A DNA stretch of 64,000 nucleotides from Ciona savignyi (GCA_000149265.1 CH001979.1:561619-625618); one strand, 5' to 3'; numbered from the stretch's first letter, positions 23,524-42,241 are shown. Program-made: numbers and translations. The notes: generated by a model not told the origin, from the letters alone.

Positions 23524-25420
23524 TAATCGCCTTACGCTCGGGGTATTATGTTGTCATAACCAACTGTGTGTGAATTGGCGGTGAACCGTGTTATTTAAAT
23601 TATATTTTGATTATGCAATCTAGTAAGTTATTTTGTTAAAGGTAAGACTATTATCTGACAATATAGGAGGCGGGAATTGTTTATTGCCGGTAATTATCGT
23701 GTGCGGGAAATTCCTTAATTAAGTCACGATCTTTGTGAAAACTTTTGACCTTTTTGGTTTTGATCACACACAGAGAATTAGTAACTTTCACGGCATGTGT
23801 GTGTTCAGCTATTTCGTCTCAAACCTCCAACCCAATAACACCCCTTTCGTACGTCGGTAACTCGTCTTCAAAAGAACTTTCATTTCCAGCATAGTCTGTG
23901 CCAGTGTTTTATCTATAAGCATACCAGGAGTCCATGGCCCACAAAATGCAAATGATCTGCAGTTTGTGGCAGAATGAGAGGTGTGTGTATAATATTGAGT
24001 AAACCCATGTATAAGCACATAAAAATGAACTGTCCGCCATGTCGTTTGTCATTAATGACTGTAAAATCTATGTTCAGGACCATAAACCTATATCCAATAA
24101 AAAACACTAATTATGTGCTTTTTTCTAATGCGTTACGCACGAACGCGATAGTTCATACGAGGTCGAAATTTCTTCCGACCAGTCAAAGCTCTGTAGCACC
24201 ATCTAGCTGTGATCACTTTTAAATTACTCTGTGCGGTTATAGATAAGGATATTTTTGTGTTATATTCCTCTAAATGGGAAACGAAGATGGTGTTAACATT
24301 CAAAATAATTAGGTAATCTCGCTTTATTACAGTGTCCTGTTTATAATTGGACATCTCTACTATTTTTGTTCACACTTATTCACTTGGTGTAGCAAAGAAT
24401 TGAATACAAATGAAATAAAAAATTATACAACTTCAAATAAAGAATTATGGAAAAAAGAGAATGGATCCAACCGGTGGCAAGTAAAATGTGAGGTAATATA
24501 AATTGTGGGAATCCCACACGTTTATAATTGTATTATTATATATTTTAACAACTAGGTCGCGCCGTGCCATGTGTCCATATTTTGTGCATGGGAAGTCGCG
24601 ATTAATTTCCTGTTTTCGACATTTCAGTCGATGAATTATTTCCCGCGAGTTTTCTGATAAACAGCGTCCACGCCTCGTGTATACAAACATGTGTTTCCTG
24701 TTATGTGTCTTATATAAACTGTATAAGATTTCGTAATATCAGAGAGCATTTTAGTAGAGCCTCGCTTGGTTCTGCTGCTTTCTCAAAACCTTTACCTATA
24801 CCTACCTAAGCTATGCCCTTATGTACAGCGCTCTTCCTTGTTGCACCTTGCGTAAATACCCAATAAAATACTTAACCTATGCTACCCCTTGTTTTACCCT
24901 GCTCAAAATCCGTTAAAAGCAGAGCGCTGCTACAAAATATTGGTGATTTGGGGCAAAAATAGACGATGTGGTTATTTAATGAGGGCTGTTATTTAGTATA
25001 TGCTCGCATACAGTAAACGAGACGAAGGTAATCAGACAAAGTTTTGGCAGCTAGGTAGCCAAACGACAGACCGCAGCAGCGAAACAGTATAAATAAAAAG
25101 AGCGAATTGCAAATAAAAATCTTTTTTTATCAACCAACAGCATTTGCCATTAAAAAGGAATACATATGAGATAACACCTCTAAATATTTTAACCCGTTTG
25201 TAGATTTATTTGGCTTATATGTGGCGTAAAAGTATAGTCATTTCGAGGTTGAGTTGGAAGGAAAAAATCAATATACGTTCCCTGCGGATTAAAATATAAT
25301 CGGCCCAACGTCATCGACTATAAATCCTACCTTCACAGCATGGGTTAAAGTACTTAGTTATCTCAATATAAAGTGTTACGGTAGGAAGGTAAGAAATTTT
25401 TACGTGGTATAAAACATGCT
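23524..25420. other. Gene-less stretch
   Basis: AT-rich. Several unsupported short open frames and no repeat family recognised. Confidence 0.35.
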
Positions 25421-25426
25421 GAGTAT

Positions 25427-25449
25427 TATATATATATATATATATATAC
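25427..25449. repeat. (TA)n microsatellite
   Basis: About eleven uninterrupted TA dinucleotides. Confidence 0.95.
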
Positions 25450-25699
25450 ACATGGCAATGCGAGAGTTTTTGTTGTTTTTATTGATTATTTTGTGTTTTA
25501 TGTGACGTCATTATTGTCTCTCATTTATATAAATATATGTATTGTTTCGATCACCGGTCAAAGCACACTGTGGTCTATAAATGAAATATATAGTTCATCA
25601 TTACACTGCAGCATAAATTGACTGCATTCCATGCATGTGGTTTTGAAATAACAGAGTGATTGTTAGCTAACTGGAGCATTAAAGAAGTCTTATCAATTG

Positions 25700-25805
25700 T
25701 GTGCCTCTAATTACTACAGTATCGCTTGGAGTGCTTGAATCAAGCGATTGGAAACCTAACCATTACCCTTAAACTTTAAGCGAACCTGTAGTAATTAGAG
25801 GTACC
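25700..25805 (+). mobile_element. Short MITE with GGTRCCTCTAAWTACTACAG ends
   Basis: Left end GTGCCTCTAATTACTACAG and right end CTGTAGTAATTAGAGGTACC are inverted repeats; ATCAATT lies just outside both ends. It belongs to the same family as the 253-bp element at 47240-47492. Confidence 0.75.
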
Positions 25806-25924
25806 ATAATCAATTTGGCACTGTTCTATGAGTAAGATCTTGAAAAAGAATATGTTTAAGCACACTTTAAACTTTACTATAACAAAAGATTGTAGTATTA
25901 AAAATATTTCTATTTAAATCCTGT

Positions 25925-25934
25925 TTTTCTACAG
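25925..25934 (+). promoter_or_regulatory. Acceptor-like site before MPI
   Basis: TTTTCTACAG lies 44 bases before the MPI ATG. It may be a 5' UTR intron acceptor or a trans-splice acceptor; no upstream exon is identifiable. Confidence 0.35.
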
Positions 25935-25978
25935 GTTAGTTTCTTAGAAAGTACCGATACTGAGTTTGGTAAACTATC

Positions 25979-27202
25979 ATGTCGAAAGTGTACAAACTAA
26001 ATGGAGCAGTGCAGCAATATGCATGGGGAAAGATTGGAGATAATAGTATGGTAGCAAAACTTTGCTCTCAAGGCAATTCTGATTTTACAATAGATTCAAA
26101 TCAACCATATGCTGAACTTTGGATGGGGGCACACCCAAAAGCTCCAAGTGGTGTAGTTGGGAAGAATATATCTTTACTACAAATGTTAAATGAACAACCT
26201 GAGTTACTGGGTCAAAAAGTGAACACTAAGTTCGGTTCTCTGCCTTACTTGTTTAAAGTTTTGAGTGTGAATAAATCATTGTCGATACAAGCCCACCCTA
26301 ATAAGCAGTTGGCACAGAAATTGCACTCAGAACACCCAGATATCTATAAAGACCCAAACCATAAACCTGAAATGGCAATTGCACTCACACCATTTGAAGC
26401 ATTGTGTGGATTTCGACCATTGAGTGAAATTTCAAATTTTTTGGACGATGTTCCTGAATTAGCTGCAGTTGTAGGACAAACTGCATGTGGAAAACTAAAG
26501 GCTGAACTAGGCGGAGTGCATCCCGAAAGTGCTGCATTAAAAGAATGCTTTTCTAATGTGATCCTATGCTCAAAGGATGTTCGTGAACAACAGCTTACTC
26601 AACTTGTTACAAGAGTTAAGGAGCTTAAGGCAAATAGTCAAGACTTGTCTTCTGTAAACGGAGATTTGTTATTAAAACTCAACTCTCAATTTCCTGGCGA
26701 TGTTGGTTGTTTTGTAATCTACTTTCTAAACCACATCAACCTTGCACCAGGCGAAGCGTTATTCTTAGGTGCAAACGTACCCCACGCATATTTATATGGA
26801 GACTGTATTGAATGCATGGCTTGTTCCGACAACGTGGTCCGCGCTGGCTTAACTCCTAAACTTGTGGATGCGAATACATTATGTGGGATGCTGGAGTATG
26901 AACCTACGTCAGCATCAGAACGGCTTTTCACTCCGTGCAAGTCATCAGATCCTAATGAGGTCGTCTACAACCCACCAGTTGAGGACTTTGCAGTGGTGAA
27001 AGTGCATGTAAATAGTGGAGACTATATCTTCTCGGAATACGAAAGTGCCAGTATCCTCATATTTATATCCGGTGGAGCAAAAATTCAAGAAACTGATCAA
27101 ACCATCTCCGCAGGAACCATACTTTTTGTGCCAGCTAACGTCCGATTAGCAGTGAAAGTTACTGAGGAGATTATAGCATACAGGGCAGTGTGCTTTCTAT
27201 GA
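25979..27202 (+). CDS. mpi: Mannose-6-phosphate isomerase (type I), single exon
   Basis: 407 aa, intronless and complete. The enzyme interconverts mannose-6-phosphate and fructose-6-phosphate in the cytosol, feeding GDP-mannose and N-glycan synthesis. Type I signatures are seen: YAELWMGAHPKAPS (residues 44-57), IQAHPNKQLAQKLH (103-116), the PNHKPEMA segment around 126-133, and the second cupin motif with NVPHAYLYGDCIECMACSDN (266-285). Expected zinc ligands are Gln104, His106, Glu131 and His269. The catalytic-loop Arg288 is present. Length matches animal MPI (about 420). The ATG follows an acceptor-like site at 25934. Polyadenylation signals occur near 27437 and 27522. DMAP1 follows on the same strand after 0.9 kb. 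Confidence 0.97.
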   Translation: MSKVYKLNGAVQQYAWGKIGDNSMVAKLCSQGNSDFTIDSNQPYAELWMGAHPKAPSGVVGKNISLLQMLNEQPELLGQKVNTKFGSLPYLFKVLSVNKSLSIQAHPNKQLAQKLHSEHPDIYKDPNHKPEMAIALTPFEALCGFRPLSEISNFLDDVPELAAVVGQTACGKLKAELGGVHPESAALKECFSNVILCSKDVREQQLTQLVTRVKELKANSQDLSSVNGDLLLKLNSQFPGDVGCFVIYFLNHINLAPGEALFLGANVPHAYLYGDCIECMACSDNVVRAGLTPKLVDANTLCGMLEYEPTSASERLFTPCKSSDPNEVVYNPPVEDFAVVKVHVNSGDYIFSEYESASILIFISGGAKIQETDQTISAGTILFVPANVRLAVKVTEEIIAYRAVCFL

Positions 27203-28080
27203 TAGAAATAATACCAGTTCACTTTAGGCTTATTTTAAAATTCAATACCGGTACTAGATTTCTGTATTTTTTGATACATTTACCTTTCCGAAACAGTTTC
27301 TCATGTATTCTATATTCAAGTGCAGTAACACATTATTCATTTTCATTTTTACAAAAGAATGTTTTTATTGGTGTAGTTTGCTATATATTTATTGATGTGT
27401 AGTTTTTATTGTACCCTGATTAACTTCTATAAAAAAAATAAATGGGTGTGTTCCTATATATTACCAGTAGTTAGATCATTATTATTTTATATATCCTGTT
27501 TATGTGGTTACTAAAAAAAATAAAGGACCTTTTAGTATGCAAATTACTACATAGTAGTTTTGAAATTATTAACCACCATTTAGCTCGAATCCATTTTTGC
27601 TCTTGTATATTATCCCAACTCAGTTTATTATTCATATATATGGAATGTTTGATTTAAGCACCGTTTCTCAAATGTTTCTATTTACTGTATCACTATTTTG
27701 TACCAATGCAAGTATTTATCGTTTATACACATTAGGTGGCTTTAATAATTTTCTCACACAATTAACGTACCGGTATGGTGGGAAAAGTTAAACTTCGGTT
27801 CTAGAGATTAGATAACTGTACCTTTGGACATCGTATAAATATGACTTCACCAAACTGGTTTGAACCTGGGAATTGACATTTGGACGTGTGCTGATTTCTG
27901 CAAAATTTGCTGTTATTGCATCATCATTATTATTATTATTTTTAATATTACCTGGTGTGGTATCATAAATATCACCTCACTTTTCAAAAAAAAGGTTTAA
28001 AATACACTCAATCTAGATGACCAGTATGTATAACCTAACCTTTTTTTTCCTACCATTAAGATTAAATTTATATAAATTAT
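27203..28080. other. MPI 3' UTR and intergenic spacer
   Basis: AT-rich. AATAAA hexamers near 27437 and 27522 probably end the MPI transcript. Open frames at 27190-27402 and 27597-27791 are Phe/Tyr-rich chance frames in AT-rich sequence. Confidence 0.5.
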
Positions 28081-28112
28081 ATTACAGATAAGCATTTATT
28101 TAATCTGTAAAC

Positions 28113-29486
28113 ATGGCATCGGACGTTTGTGATATTCTGGAACTAAAAGGTGAAGAAAGCAAAGTTACAAAGGCGAGTTTGTTACAACCTAAAAAGAAAG
28201 TGAAAACAAAAGACAATGCTTTCAAGAGGCCTGAGGGAATGCATAGAGAGCTGTATGCTTTGCTCTACCATGATAATATGGATAAACCGCCTTTAATGCC
28301 AACTGATACACTGCCTAGTTATAACACTGCGAAAGTCAAGCTTGGTTGTAGTGTCGTAAGACCGTGGAAATGGATGGCGTTCACCAACCCAGCACGGTCC
28401 GACGGAGGCGTGTTTCACCATTGGCGCAGAGCTGAAGACCAAGGGAAGGATTATTCGTTCGCAAAGTTTAATAAATCGATTCAAGTTCCGGTCTACTCAG
28501 AGCAAGAATACCAACGCTACTTATCAAAAGAGAACTGGACAGAGGAAGAAACAGACCATCTTTTCGATCTATGCCGGCGATTTGATTTGCGTTGGCATGT
28601 CATATTCGATCGATTTGATCACCAAAGATTCGTGAGAGATGTACCAAGGTCGTTAGAGGACATTAAAGAGCGATTTTATCATATCTGTAATGTGTTAAAG
28701 AAGACAAGAAGTGATCCGGGTGAGAGTGTGGATGAGGTTGTGTTCGATGCGGACCACGAACGGAGAAGACGCCAGCAACTCATGCGACTTTTCGCCCGCA
28801 CAGAAGAGGAAGTGGAAGAGGAGCAGATGCTCATTCAGGAGCTGAAGAAGATTGAAGCGAGGAAAAGGGATCGCGAGAAGAAGTCCCAAGATCTTCAGAA
28901 ATTAATCGCGTTTGATTCAACAAATGATAGAGCGCGGCGAGTAGAGCGTAAGTCGACAAAAAAGAAACTATCCATCGGACAATCTAAGAAAGACTCAACT
29001 TTAGACGACAAATCCCTTGAAACCACATTCGGCATTAGATTTCCTGATTATAAATCGGCAGGGGTAATGCTAAGGTCACAAGCTATGAAATTGCCAAATT
29101 CTGTTGGACAAAAGAAAGCAAAATCACTGGAGTTACTGCTGAATGAGTTAAAGGTGGACCAACAACCCATGCCAACTGAGGCTGTTGTGCAGTTGTTCAA
29201 TAAGTTACGCAGTGACATGGTGTATCTTTATGACCTTAAAGTGGCTTATGCGAATTACGAAATGGATCTTCAGACCCTGCGGTACAGATGGGATGCATTG
29301 GCTCCCGGCTTGCTACCCCCCATTGAGGATCTCGGCCCCATTAACTTGCAGAGTGGGATACTTAATATCAAGCAATCCACCAGCCAAGCGACGGATTCCG
29401 ACCACAATACAAAAATGGATTCAGCCTCAGAACAATTGATAGATGTTGAATGTCCTTCACCATCAACAACCAAGTCTATAGGTTGA
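28113..29486 (+). CDS. dmap1: DNA methyltransferase 1-associated protein 1 (DMAP1)
   Basis: 457 aa in one exon. It is a nuclear subunit of the TIP60/NuA4 acetyltransferase and SRCAP complexes (yeast Swc4/Eaf2), and binds DNMT1 in vertebrates. The N-terminus has the conserved KRPEGMHRELYALL block (38-51) and VVRPWKWMAFTNPARSDG (81-98). A SANT/Myb-like domain spans about 139-194 (NWTEEETDHLFDLCRRFDLR). A charged coiled coil runs about 217-265. The C-terminal DMAP1 domain includes GVMLRSQAMKLPNSVGQKK. Length is close to the human protein (467). The start follows an acceptor-like ATTACAG at 28081-28087. AATAAA is at 29630-29635, and NDUFA2 begins 447 bp after the stop. Confidence 0.96.
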   Translation: MASDVCDILELKGEESKVTKASLLQPKKKVKTKDNAFKRPEGMHRELYALLYHDNMDKPPLMPTDTLPSYNTAKVKLGCSVVRPWKWMAFTNPARSDGGVFHHWRRAEDQGKDYSFAKFNKSIQVPVYSEQEYQRYLSKENWTEEETDHLFDLCRRFDLRWHVIFDRFDHQRFVRDVPRSLEDIKERFYHICNVLKKTRSDPGESVDEVVFDADHERRRRQQLMRLFARTEEEVEEEQMLIQELKKIEARKRDREKKSQDLQKLIAFDSTNDRARRVERKSTKKKLSIGQSKKDSTLDDKSLETTFGIRFPDYKSAGVMLRSQAMKLPNSVGQKKAKSLELLLNELKVDQQPMPTEAVVQLFNKLRSDMVYLYDLKVAYANYEMDLQTLRYRWDALAPGLLPPIEDLGPINLQSGILNIKQSTSQATDSDHNTKMDSASEQLIDVECPSPSTTKSIG

Positions 29487-29629
29487 ACACAGAATTCAAC
29501 TAATAGGCTGCAGGAAAACATAGCAAAGGCACACAATTCCTGCTCTATATATGGATATTTTCTTCCACACACCAATATTTATCTTGTATTGCTTTCAATC
29601 ATATTTCCACATCCAATTATTTTCGATCA

Positions 29630-29635
29630 AATAAA
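29630..29635 (+). terminator. DMAP1 polyadenylation signal
   Basis: AATAAA 144 bases after the DMAP1 stop codon, in AT-rich context. Confidence 0.6.
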
Positions 29636-29932
29636 ACAACACAATAATAATGCGTTTTGGCCTTCAATGTTCCGCATTATCTTCAATTGGTAAACTACAC
29701 CAATTAAGATAAAAATGTTAATATTGACAAAATTTGAATGCCCTATGCTTTTACTATTTCATAACTTTATATGAAAAATACATTGCGAGTTCTGCCATTT
29801 ATTATTGAGTACCGGTACCAGGACTTATTTTCCCAATAAAGTAGACCACTTGTATTATCCATTCAATTTCCTCTAGTCTCCTTGTGCCATACTTAAAGTG
29901 CTGCCTTTTTGTAGCTTGACGATAGGTTAAAT

Positions 29933-31685
29933 ATGGCTGCAAAACAACTGGTCAACTTATCAAAGAATCTGCGGGAACTTAGACTACACTTGTGCCAGAA
30001 GTCACCCTCCAGTCAAGGAGCCAGGTAGGATTTAATTTTGTTTATATATTAGTTAGTTTAGTTTATTGTTTTTTCCACGATGAAAACACGAAGCAGGACC
30101 TTTGATAAAAATTTGGAAAACGGCAAAACGACAGTCATTAGAACACGTCTAAAAACCACTTAATTATCAAGTTTCGGTATAATTAGACATGGCCACTAAA
30201 CCCACATAAAAAAATATAAAAATAATACGAAAAAATAAATGTTTATAAGTATACACTAAGCCTCGAAGAAAAATGTGCTGTAAAGCAACCTGTGCAATGG
30301 GGGAGCAGGCTTACGTTCCTTTAATTTGGTAGAACACATTATCCCACGAAAATCTATATTTAGTGAATTCTAAACCTCATGATCATGAATTGTTCTATTC
30401 TTCTTAAAGTTTTAGTCATTTTAATTTATATGCATTCATTGTAAGTTTAAACAACAGCATCTAATTATTTAAGGTTACTGCTATAGACAATACTAAAGGG
30501 ATGGTTATTATTCGCCTAGCGTTTACTGATTAAAATAATTACATCATTGTTATGTATTATCTGGTCTACTATTTTATAATTAATACGCAAAAATATGTAA
30601 ATAAATATTTGTTCTTTTATCTCGGTCTGTTAGACATTACATGATTAAGAAAATGATCATCATATTATGTTGTTTTTTAAACTATTTACATTTCTCAGGG
30701 ATTTTGTTGAGAATCATTACGTGAGCGTGAAGTCATCCAATCCTAATTTTCCGATCCTCATCAGGGAATGCAGCCAAGTGGAGCCCAAGATATACGCCAG
30801 ATATGGTGATGGCCATAATCTATTATTTGGCTCATGATTCTATTTAGTACTTATACTGGATAGGGTAGAATATTCTAAAACCAAGGGGGTTAACACACAG
30901 ACAATCGTCAGATTACCTCGCGCCCATCGTTGGGTTACCAGAGCTATTGTATTGTGTTGTGTATGATTCCCATGTTCCTTTAATTTGGTAGAACCCATTA
31001 ATCCGCTGGGTTCAGAGAACTAGCTAGCGCCCAGTTTCGAACCTTAAACCTTTCGGTTGAAAGGCGTCGCATTAAACCACCAGACTAACCGGCCGGACTA
31101 AATACTGTTTTTATTTTTCTGTTTAGTACTTGTACTGCTTAAACTTTAAGAATGGTGATTTACACTATAATTTACATTAAAATTCAGAGAAAGCGAGGCA
31201 ATTAACACTTATTGCCCCAATCCATTGATTTAAATTCTCCCAAGTGGTAAGGACGTTGGTGGTAATCTGACCTTAATGTTATGATATCCAAACCTCCTAA
31301 TTTCAAGTTGTTTGTGGACATGCCACTTTAGTCGTTGCTTAAACCAAGTTGATCAATAGATTAAACGAAAATAATTATACCCAGGCAGTAATAGCACCAA
31401 TAACCCCTTTAAGGGCCCAACGTAATTTGTTACTGTGATAAAACCGATATCATTCTTCCACAACACCGGGGATATAAATAGCCTATCTATAAAGGCAAAA
31501 AAGCAGGACTATCCTATTCCTATCCATAAACCCCCTTGTTTTGACAATTGAAATATCTCAAAATACTTCTTTGTTCAAAGGCTTTTTGTACATTTCCAGG
31601 GAAAGGTGTTGAAAAAAGCGTCACCGTCTCCAATAAATCCGCCGATGAAGTAATATCAATTATTCAACAACTTAAAAGTTCATAA
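29933..31685 (+). CDS. ndufa2: NADH dehydrogenase 1 alpha subcomplex subunit 2 (B8), three exons
   Basis: Exons 29933-30024, 30699-30805 and 31600-31685; introns are phase 2 then phase 1, all GT/AG. The protein is 94 aa, close to the human 99. It is an accessory subunit of mitochondrial respiratory complex I with a thioredoxin-like fold. Diagnostic segments are [19 protein letters not shown] at the exon 1/2 junction (with the first conserved Cys), [19 protein letters not shown] (second Cys) and IYARYG. None of the exons was long enough to stand out on its own; the assignment comes from the joined frame. An acceptor-like CTTTTTGTAG ends at 29914, 19 bases before the ATG. AATAAA is at 31722-31727. 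Intron 1 holds a diverged dispersed repeat and intron 2 a reverse SINE. Confidence 0.95.
30050..30215 (+). repeat. Diverged dispersed repeat in NDUFA2 intron 1
   Basis: Contains ACGGCAAAACGACAGTCATT and GAACACGTCTAAAA, related to the repeats at 10.05 and 22.17 kb and to 52.02-52.19 kb. Confidence 0.45.
30880..31112 (-). repeat. tRNA-derived SINE in NDUFA2 intron 2
   Basis: Reverse complement of the Cics-1-like family, from GTTAACACACAGACAATCG to the tRNA-like head ending ACCACCAGACTAACCGG. Confidence 0.75.
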
Positions 31686-31721
31686 ATTCTCATCCTCTAT
31701 ATTTTCTATTCCTATTTGTTC

Positions 31722-31727
31722 AATAAA
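31722..31727 (+). terminator. NDUFA2 polyadenylation signal
   Basis: AATAAA 36 bases after the stop codon. Confidence 0.7.
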
Positions 31728-31827
31728 GATATGTTTTGAAGTCCCAATCTTTATTTTTCATGGTTTTAAAAATGCGCTATATTCTGTATACACGTTTTAA
31801 TAATAATCAGTTTCATAGGATATGGGT

Positions 31828-32375
31828 TTCATGTTTATCCCCGTGTATAACGTTGTCACACAAGCAACTGTCAGATTACCCCATGCCCATTTTCGGATGA
31901 ACGAATCCATTCAAATGCGTTGTATATGATTTTCGTAGCCCGGCAACACAACGGAACAGTTTTAAAACAGTAACCCTTCGGCTGGAGGGCAATGCACTAA
32001 ACAACCAAGCTATTCGACCAAACAATCCTGGTTTCCACAGTTTGGGTACCGGAGCTATTGTAGTTGTACAGGATAAAGAAACATTGAGTAATTGTGATAA
32101 AACTATTACACTGGTTGATTTAGGCAAGGTCGTGGAAGGATACAACCAACCAGCTAGCAGGGGTTTTGTTCCCACCAATTCATCAAGATTTATATGCTTG
32201 CCCCGTGGATGAGAAAACCCAAGGGACGTTAACACACAAGCAATCGTCTGATTATCTCGCGCCCACCTCCGGGTTCACGGGACAATTAAAGTATTTTGTG
32301 TATGATTTACACGTTTCTTAAATTTAGAAGAACCCATTATTCAACTAGGTTTAGGCAATGTCCGTTAATTGCCGA
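31828..32375 (-). repeat. Two degraded SINE copies in tandem
   Basis: Reverse-oriented body segments at about 31828-32030 and 32185-32375, each with TTTATCCCCGTG- or TGCCCCGTGGATG-like tail sequence and GCGCCCACC/ATGCCCATT variants. The open frame at 31876-32235 is a by-product of these repeats. Confidence 0.6.
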
Positions 32376-33085
32376 CGGTCGATGTTTTTTGTCAGCAAGA
32401 TAAGTGTGCGCTGGTAATTTATGAAAGCGTACTAAATTTGTAAACGCGGTGACAATTTTGCCGCACGGTGGCGCAAAGATACAAATTGTGACACTTTCGC
32501 GAAGTGAAAGGATTTTACTGAATTATGACATCAATGGCCAACCATAAACAAATCCGTTAAACCGTATGTATTTTACTGTTTCAACTTATAAGCTACAATA
32601 AAAAAACCTTCCGAGGCGGAGTTCAGATTGTCGGAGTTATTTCGGAGTCTAATGGCTAGGGAATTTCAGGCCAGATTTAGTTACAACATAGGCACAAGCC
32701 AATAAAATCTCCTAAATCCCCACAAATTTTAGTAAGTTTGCGCTTTCCATGTGAACACCATAAATTTAAGGAATGTCAAAAATACTTTTGGGTGTTAGGT
32801 ATATTATGCACAAAGTTTAGTTAAGTAACCTTATACAGGTGATTGTACCAGATGAACTTTGTAGTACTCTTTACAAAAGAAAACTAAACTTATTAGAGCA
32901 TTCACAACGAAATGTAAATCTAGGTAATCAAACTTAAACCTTCTTGTCGTAATTACACAATCTTTTCACCAAATTAAAATAAAAATCCGTTAATAATGTC
33001 TGTACAACGGTTTTGTACATTTTTCTAACCCTGACGTATAGTAGGCTAATAGTTATTGCCAACATAATCACCAACAAAGCTATCA
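32376..33085. other. Gene-less AT-rich stretch
   Basis: Nothing recognised; it separates NDUFA2 from the convergent TDO gene. Confidence 0.4.
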
Positions 33086-33266
33086 TGTGTACAAAGAGTT
33101 GTGCACAAGTTAGCCTACTGTACAAAAAAGTGTGCACTAGTTACTATACAAAAATGTGTGCACAAGTTAGCCTACTGTACAAAAAACTGTGCACTAGTTA
33201 CGGTACAAAAAATGTGCACGAGTTAGCCTACTGTACACAAAATTGTGCACGAGTTAAGAGTACAAA
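33086..33266. repeat. Higher-order tandem repeat of about 59 bp
   Basis: Two alternating half-units: GTGCACAAGTTAGCCTACTG and GTGCACTAGTTAC, each followed by a TACAAAAA run. The pair repeats about three times. Confidence 0.8.
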
Positions 33267-33291
33267 ATGAATTAAGATCAATGGGTTAAGC

Positions 33292-33391
33292 NNNNNNNNN
33301 NNNNNNNNNNNNNNNNNNNNNNNNNNNNNNNNNNNNNNNNNNNNNNNNNNNNNNNNNNNNNNNNNNNNNNNNNNNNNNNNNNNNNNNNNNN
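33292..33391. other. Assembly gap (100 N), probably spurious
   Basis: The 13 bases CAATGGGTTAAGC occur immediately on both sides of the gap. This suggests two contig ends that overlap and were not merged. Confidence 0.8.
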
Positions 33392-33484
33392 CAATGGGTT
33401 AAGCGAGGGTTGACGCGGCATAGACTCGCGTATGCACAAGACGAATGCAATCTTTTCCGAAACACCATTCCGAAATCTTCAACA

Positions 33485-40608
<7,124 letters not shown>

Positions 40609-42202
40609 ATTTGTTCCTTCTTGAGACGATTTTGTGAAGTCGGTTTCGTCAAATAAAACGGGCTCCGAATGGCGCCTTGAAAATTTGGTTTACATCATAG
40701 TAATGGATTGTTTTGTCTAGGTTAACAATACATAATAGTAACAATAAATATAATTGAATGAAAGGGCGCGGGCTATAGTGGGTTGTATCATTTAGCACGG
40801 TAGCCAATGGTTTATACTTAAACCCAGTGAATTATTAGAGTTTACTTAATCAAGAGTTTTGTTGTATTTAACACAATGCAATAATTTTGGTCACTTAACC
40901 GTTAGCAAGACTTAAAGTGAGATAACCTTAAGTTTAAAAGTAAGCTAACTCTCCAAGAAACGATTTTTTTATAGGTGATCCGACCATCATCGACTAAAGC
41001 TCAATCAATGAGCAAGTTTCCTTTTTCGCAGTATAAAATGACAAACGTGGCATTCCGACAACTGGCATGTGACAACGCAACATTCCCAGTGTCAACCCCA
41101 CCACTCTTTTATCGCAGGAACTATAAAATGCAAAAGTCTTACAAAAATACCTTTTTGACCTTTTTCTTACCTTTTTGACCCCTTTCCAGCTAGATATGGG
41201 CACGCCATCATTAAACACACAGCAATATTCCTTAGGATAACTATTACTAGGGTCTGTACAAAACCATTTGCCTGTAAATAATGATCTAATAATCAAACCG
41301 TATATTTAAATATTCTTTTTATCTTGTGTCTAATTTAAGACTAGGCTACTAAAACGGTAAAAAGATATCTAATATTCTGCCTGTGATGAATCAGACTAAG
41401 CTGAATAAATTTATATTTATTAAATAAATTATGATTTTGAGTACCAAGCTAAGATTTGATCCCCGAATGAGTTCACCCTAAAGTTTGTTTTTGAAAAATA
41501 AGCTCTATATGAGTCGGTCTCGAACTGTTGTTTTTTTTACCAGGCATTGCTTTATATACCCGGTTAGTTGGTACTGATACCCAGTTTCTGTATTATTTGG
41601 CGAAAACGACCATGTTGGTTTATTCTACTTAACAACTGTAATACTAAGATCCCACTAGCTTACGTGCAAGACGGTAATATCACTTGATCTGCCATGCCTT
41701 TATTCTGTTACTCTTATATGTCTGGTTTAACATACGTTAGAGCGCGTGGTGAACTATGATAACACTGTATACACTCCACAACATCATGCGATGTTGGTTT
41801 GGTTAGACAGTTGGCTTATACTACGGTAATTACGTGTACACAGGCTTCTCTAATCGTGCTCTAACTGCACAGTACAATTAACAATAAGCCTGTTTGTATG
41901 TATTTTAATTTCCACTTAGTCTAGTATATAATTAAGTTTGAAATTTTGTTGTGATATAGAGGTTAAATTAGTTAATTGGTAAAGAATCGCGTTTCTGATT
42001 CATTGCCTTCGTAAATGTCGATATAAATCTTACTAATATCTCCTAACTTAAATAAAGAGAACGTTCTCTTTTCATTTCTATGGCGCCTCACGTAAACATT
42101 GACGTTTAGCACTTTCGTGTTACAAAATGGGAAATTTATATATGTAAGCTACAACAAAGGAGTATATAAAACATGACATCATTTGTTTAATGCATGATTA
42201 AA
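40609..42202. other. Interval between TDO and the cysteine-rich gene
   Basis: Should hold the TDO promoter. A minus-strand open frame at 40994-41296 contains an exon-like segment at about 41175-41274, flanked by acceptor ATTTACAG and donor GTAAGA (see findings). From about 41745 rightward the sequence is duplicated at 56248 onward. Confidence 0.45.
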
Positions 42203-42208
42203 TTTATT
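42203..42208 (-). terminator. Polyadenylation signal of the left cysteine-rich gene
   Basis: AATAAA on the minus strand, 33 bases beyond the TAA stop; conserved at the same place (56719-56724) in the right copy. Confidence 0.75.
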
Positions 42209-42241
42209 TTACAATCGTGATTTCAAGATGAATTCCCAGTC

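Noticed and set aside
25979..31685. MPI-DMAP1-NDUFA2 operon
   Set aside because: Same strand and close, but spacers of 0.9 and 0.45 kb with polyadenylation signals inside argue for separate transcripts.
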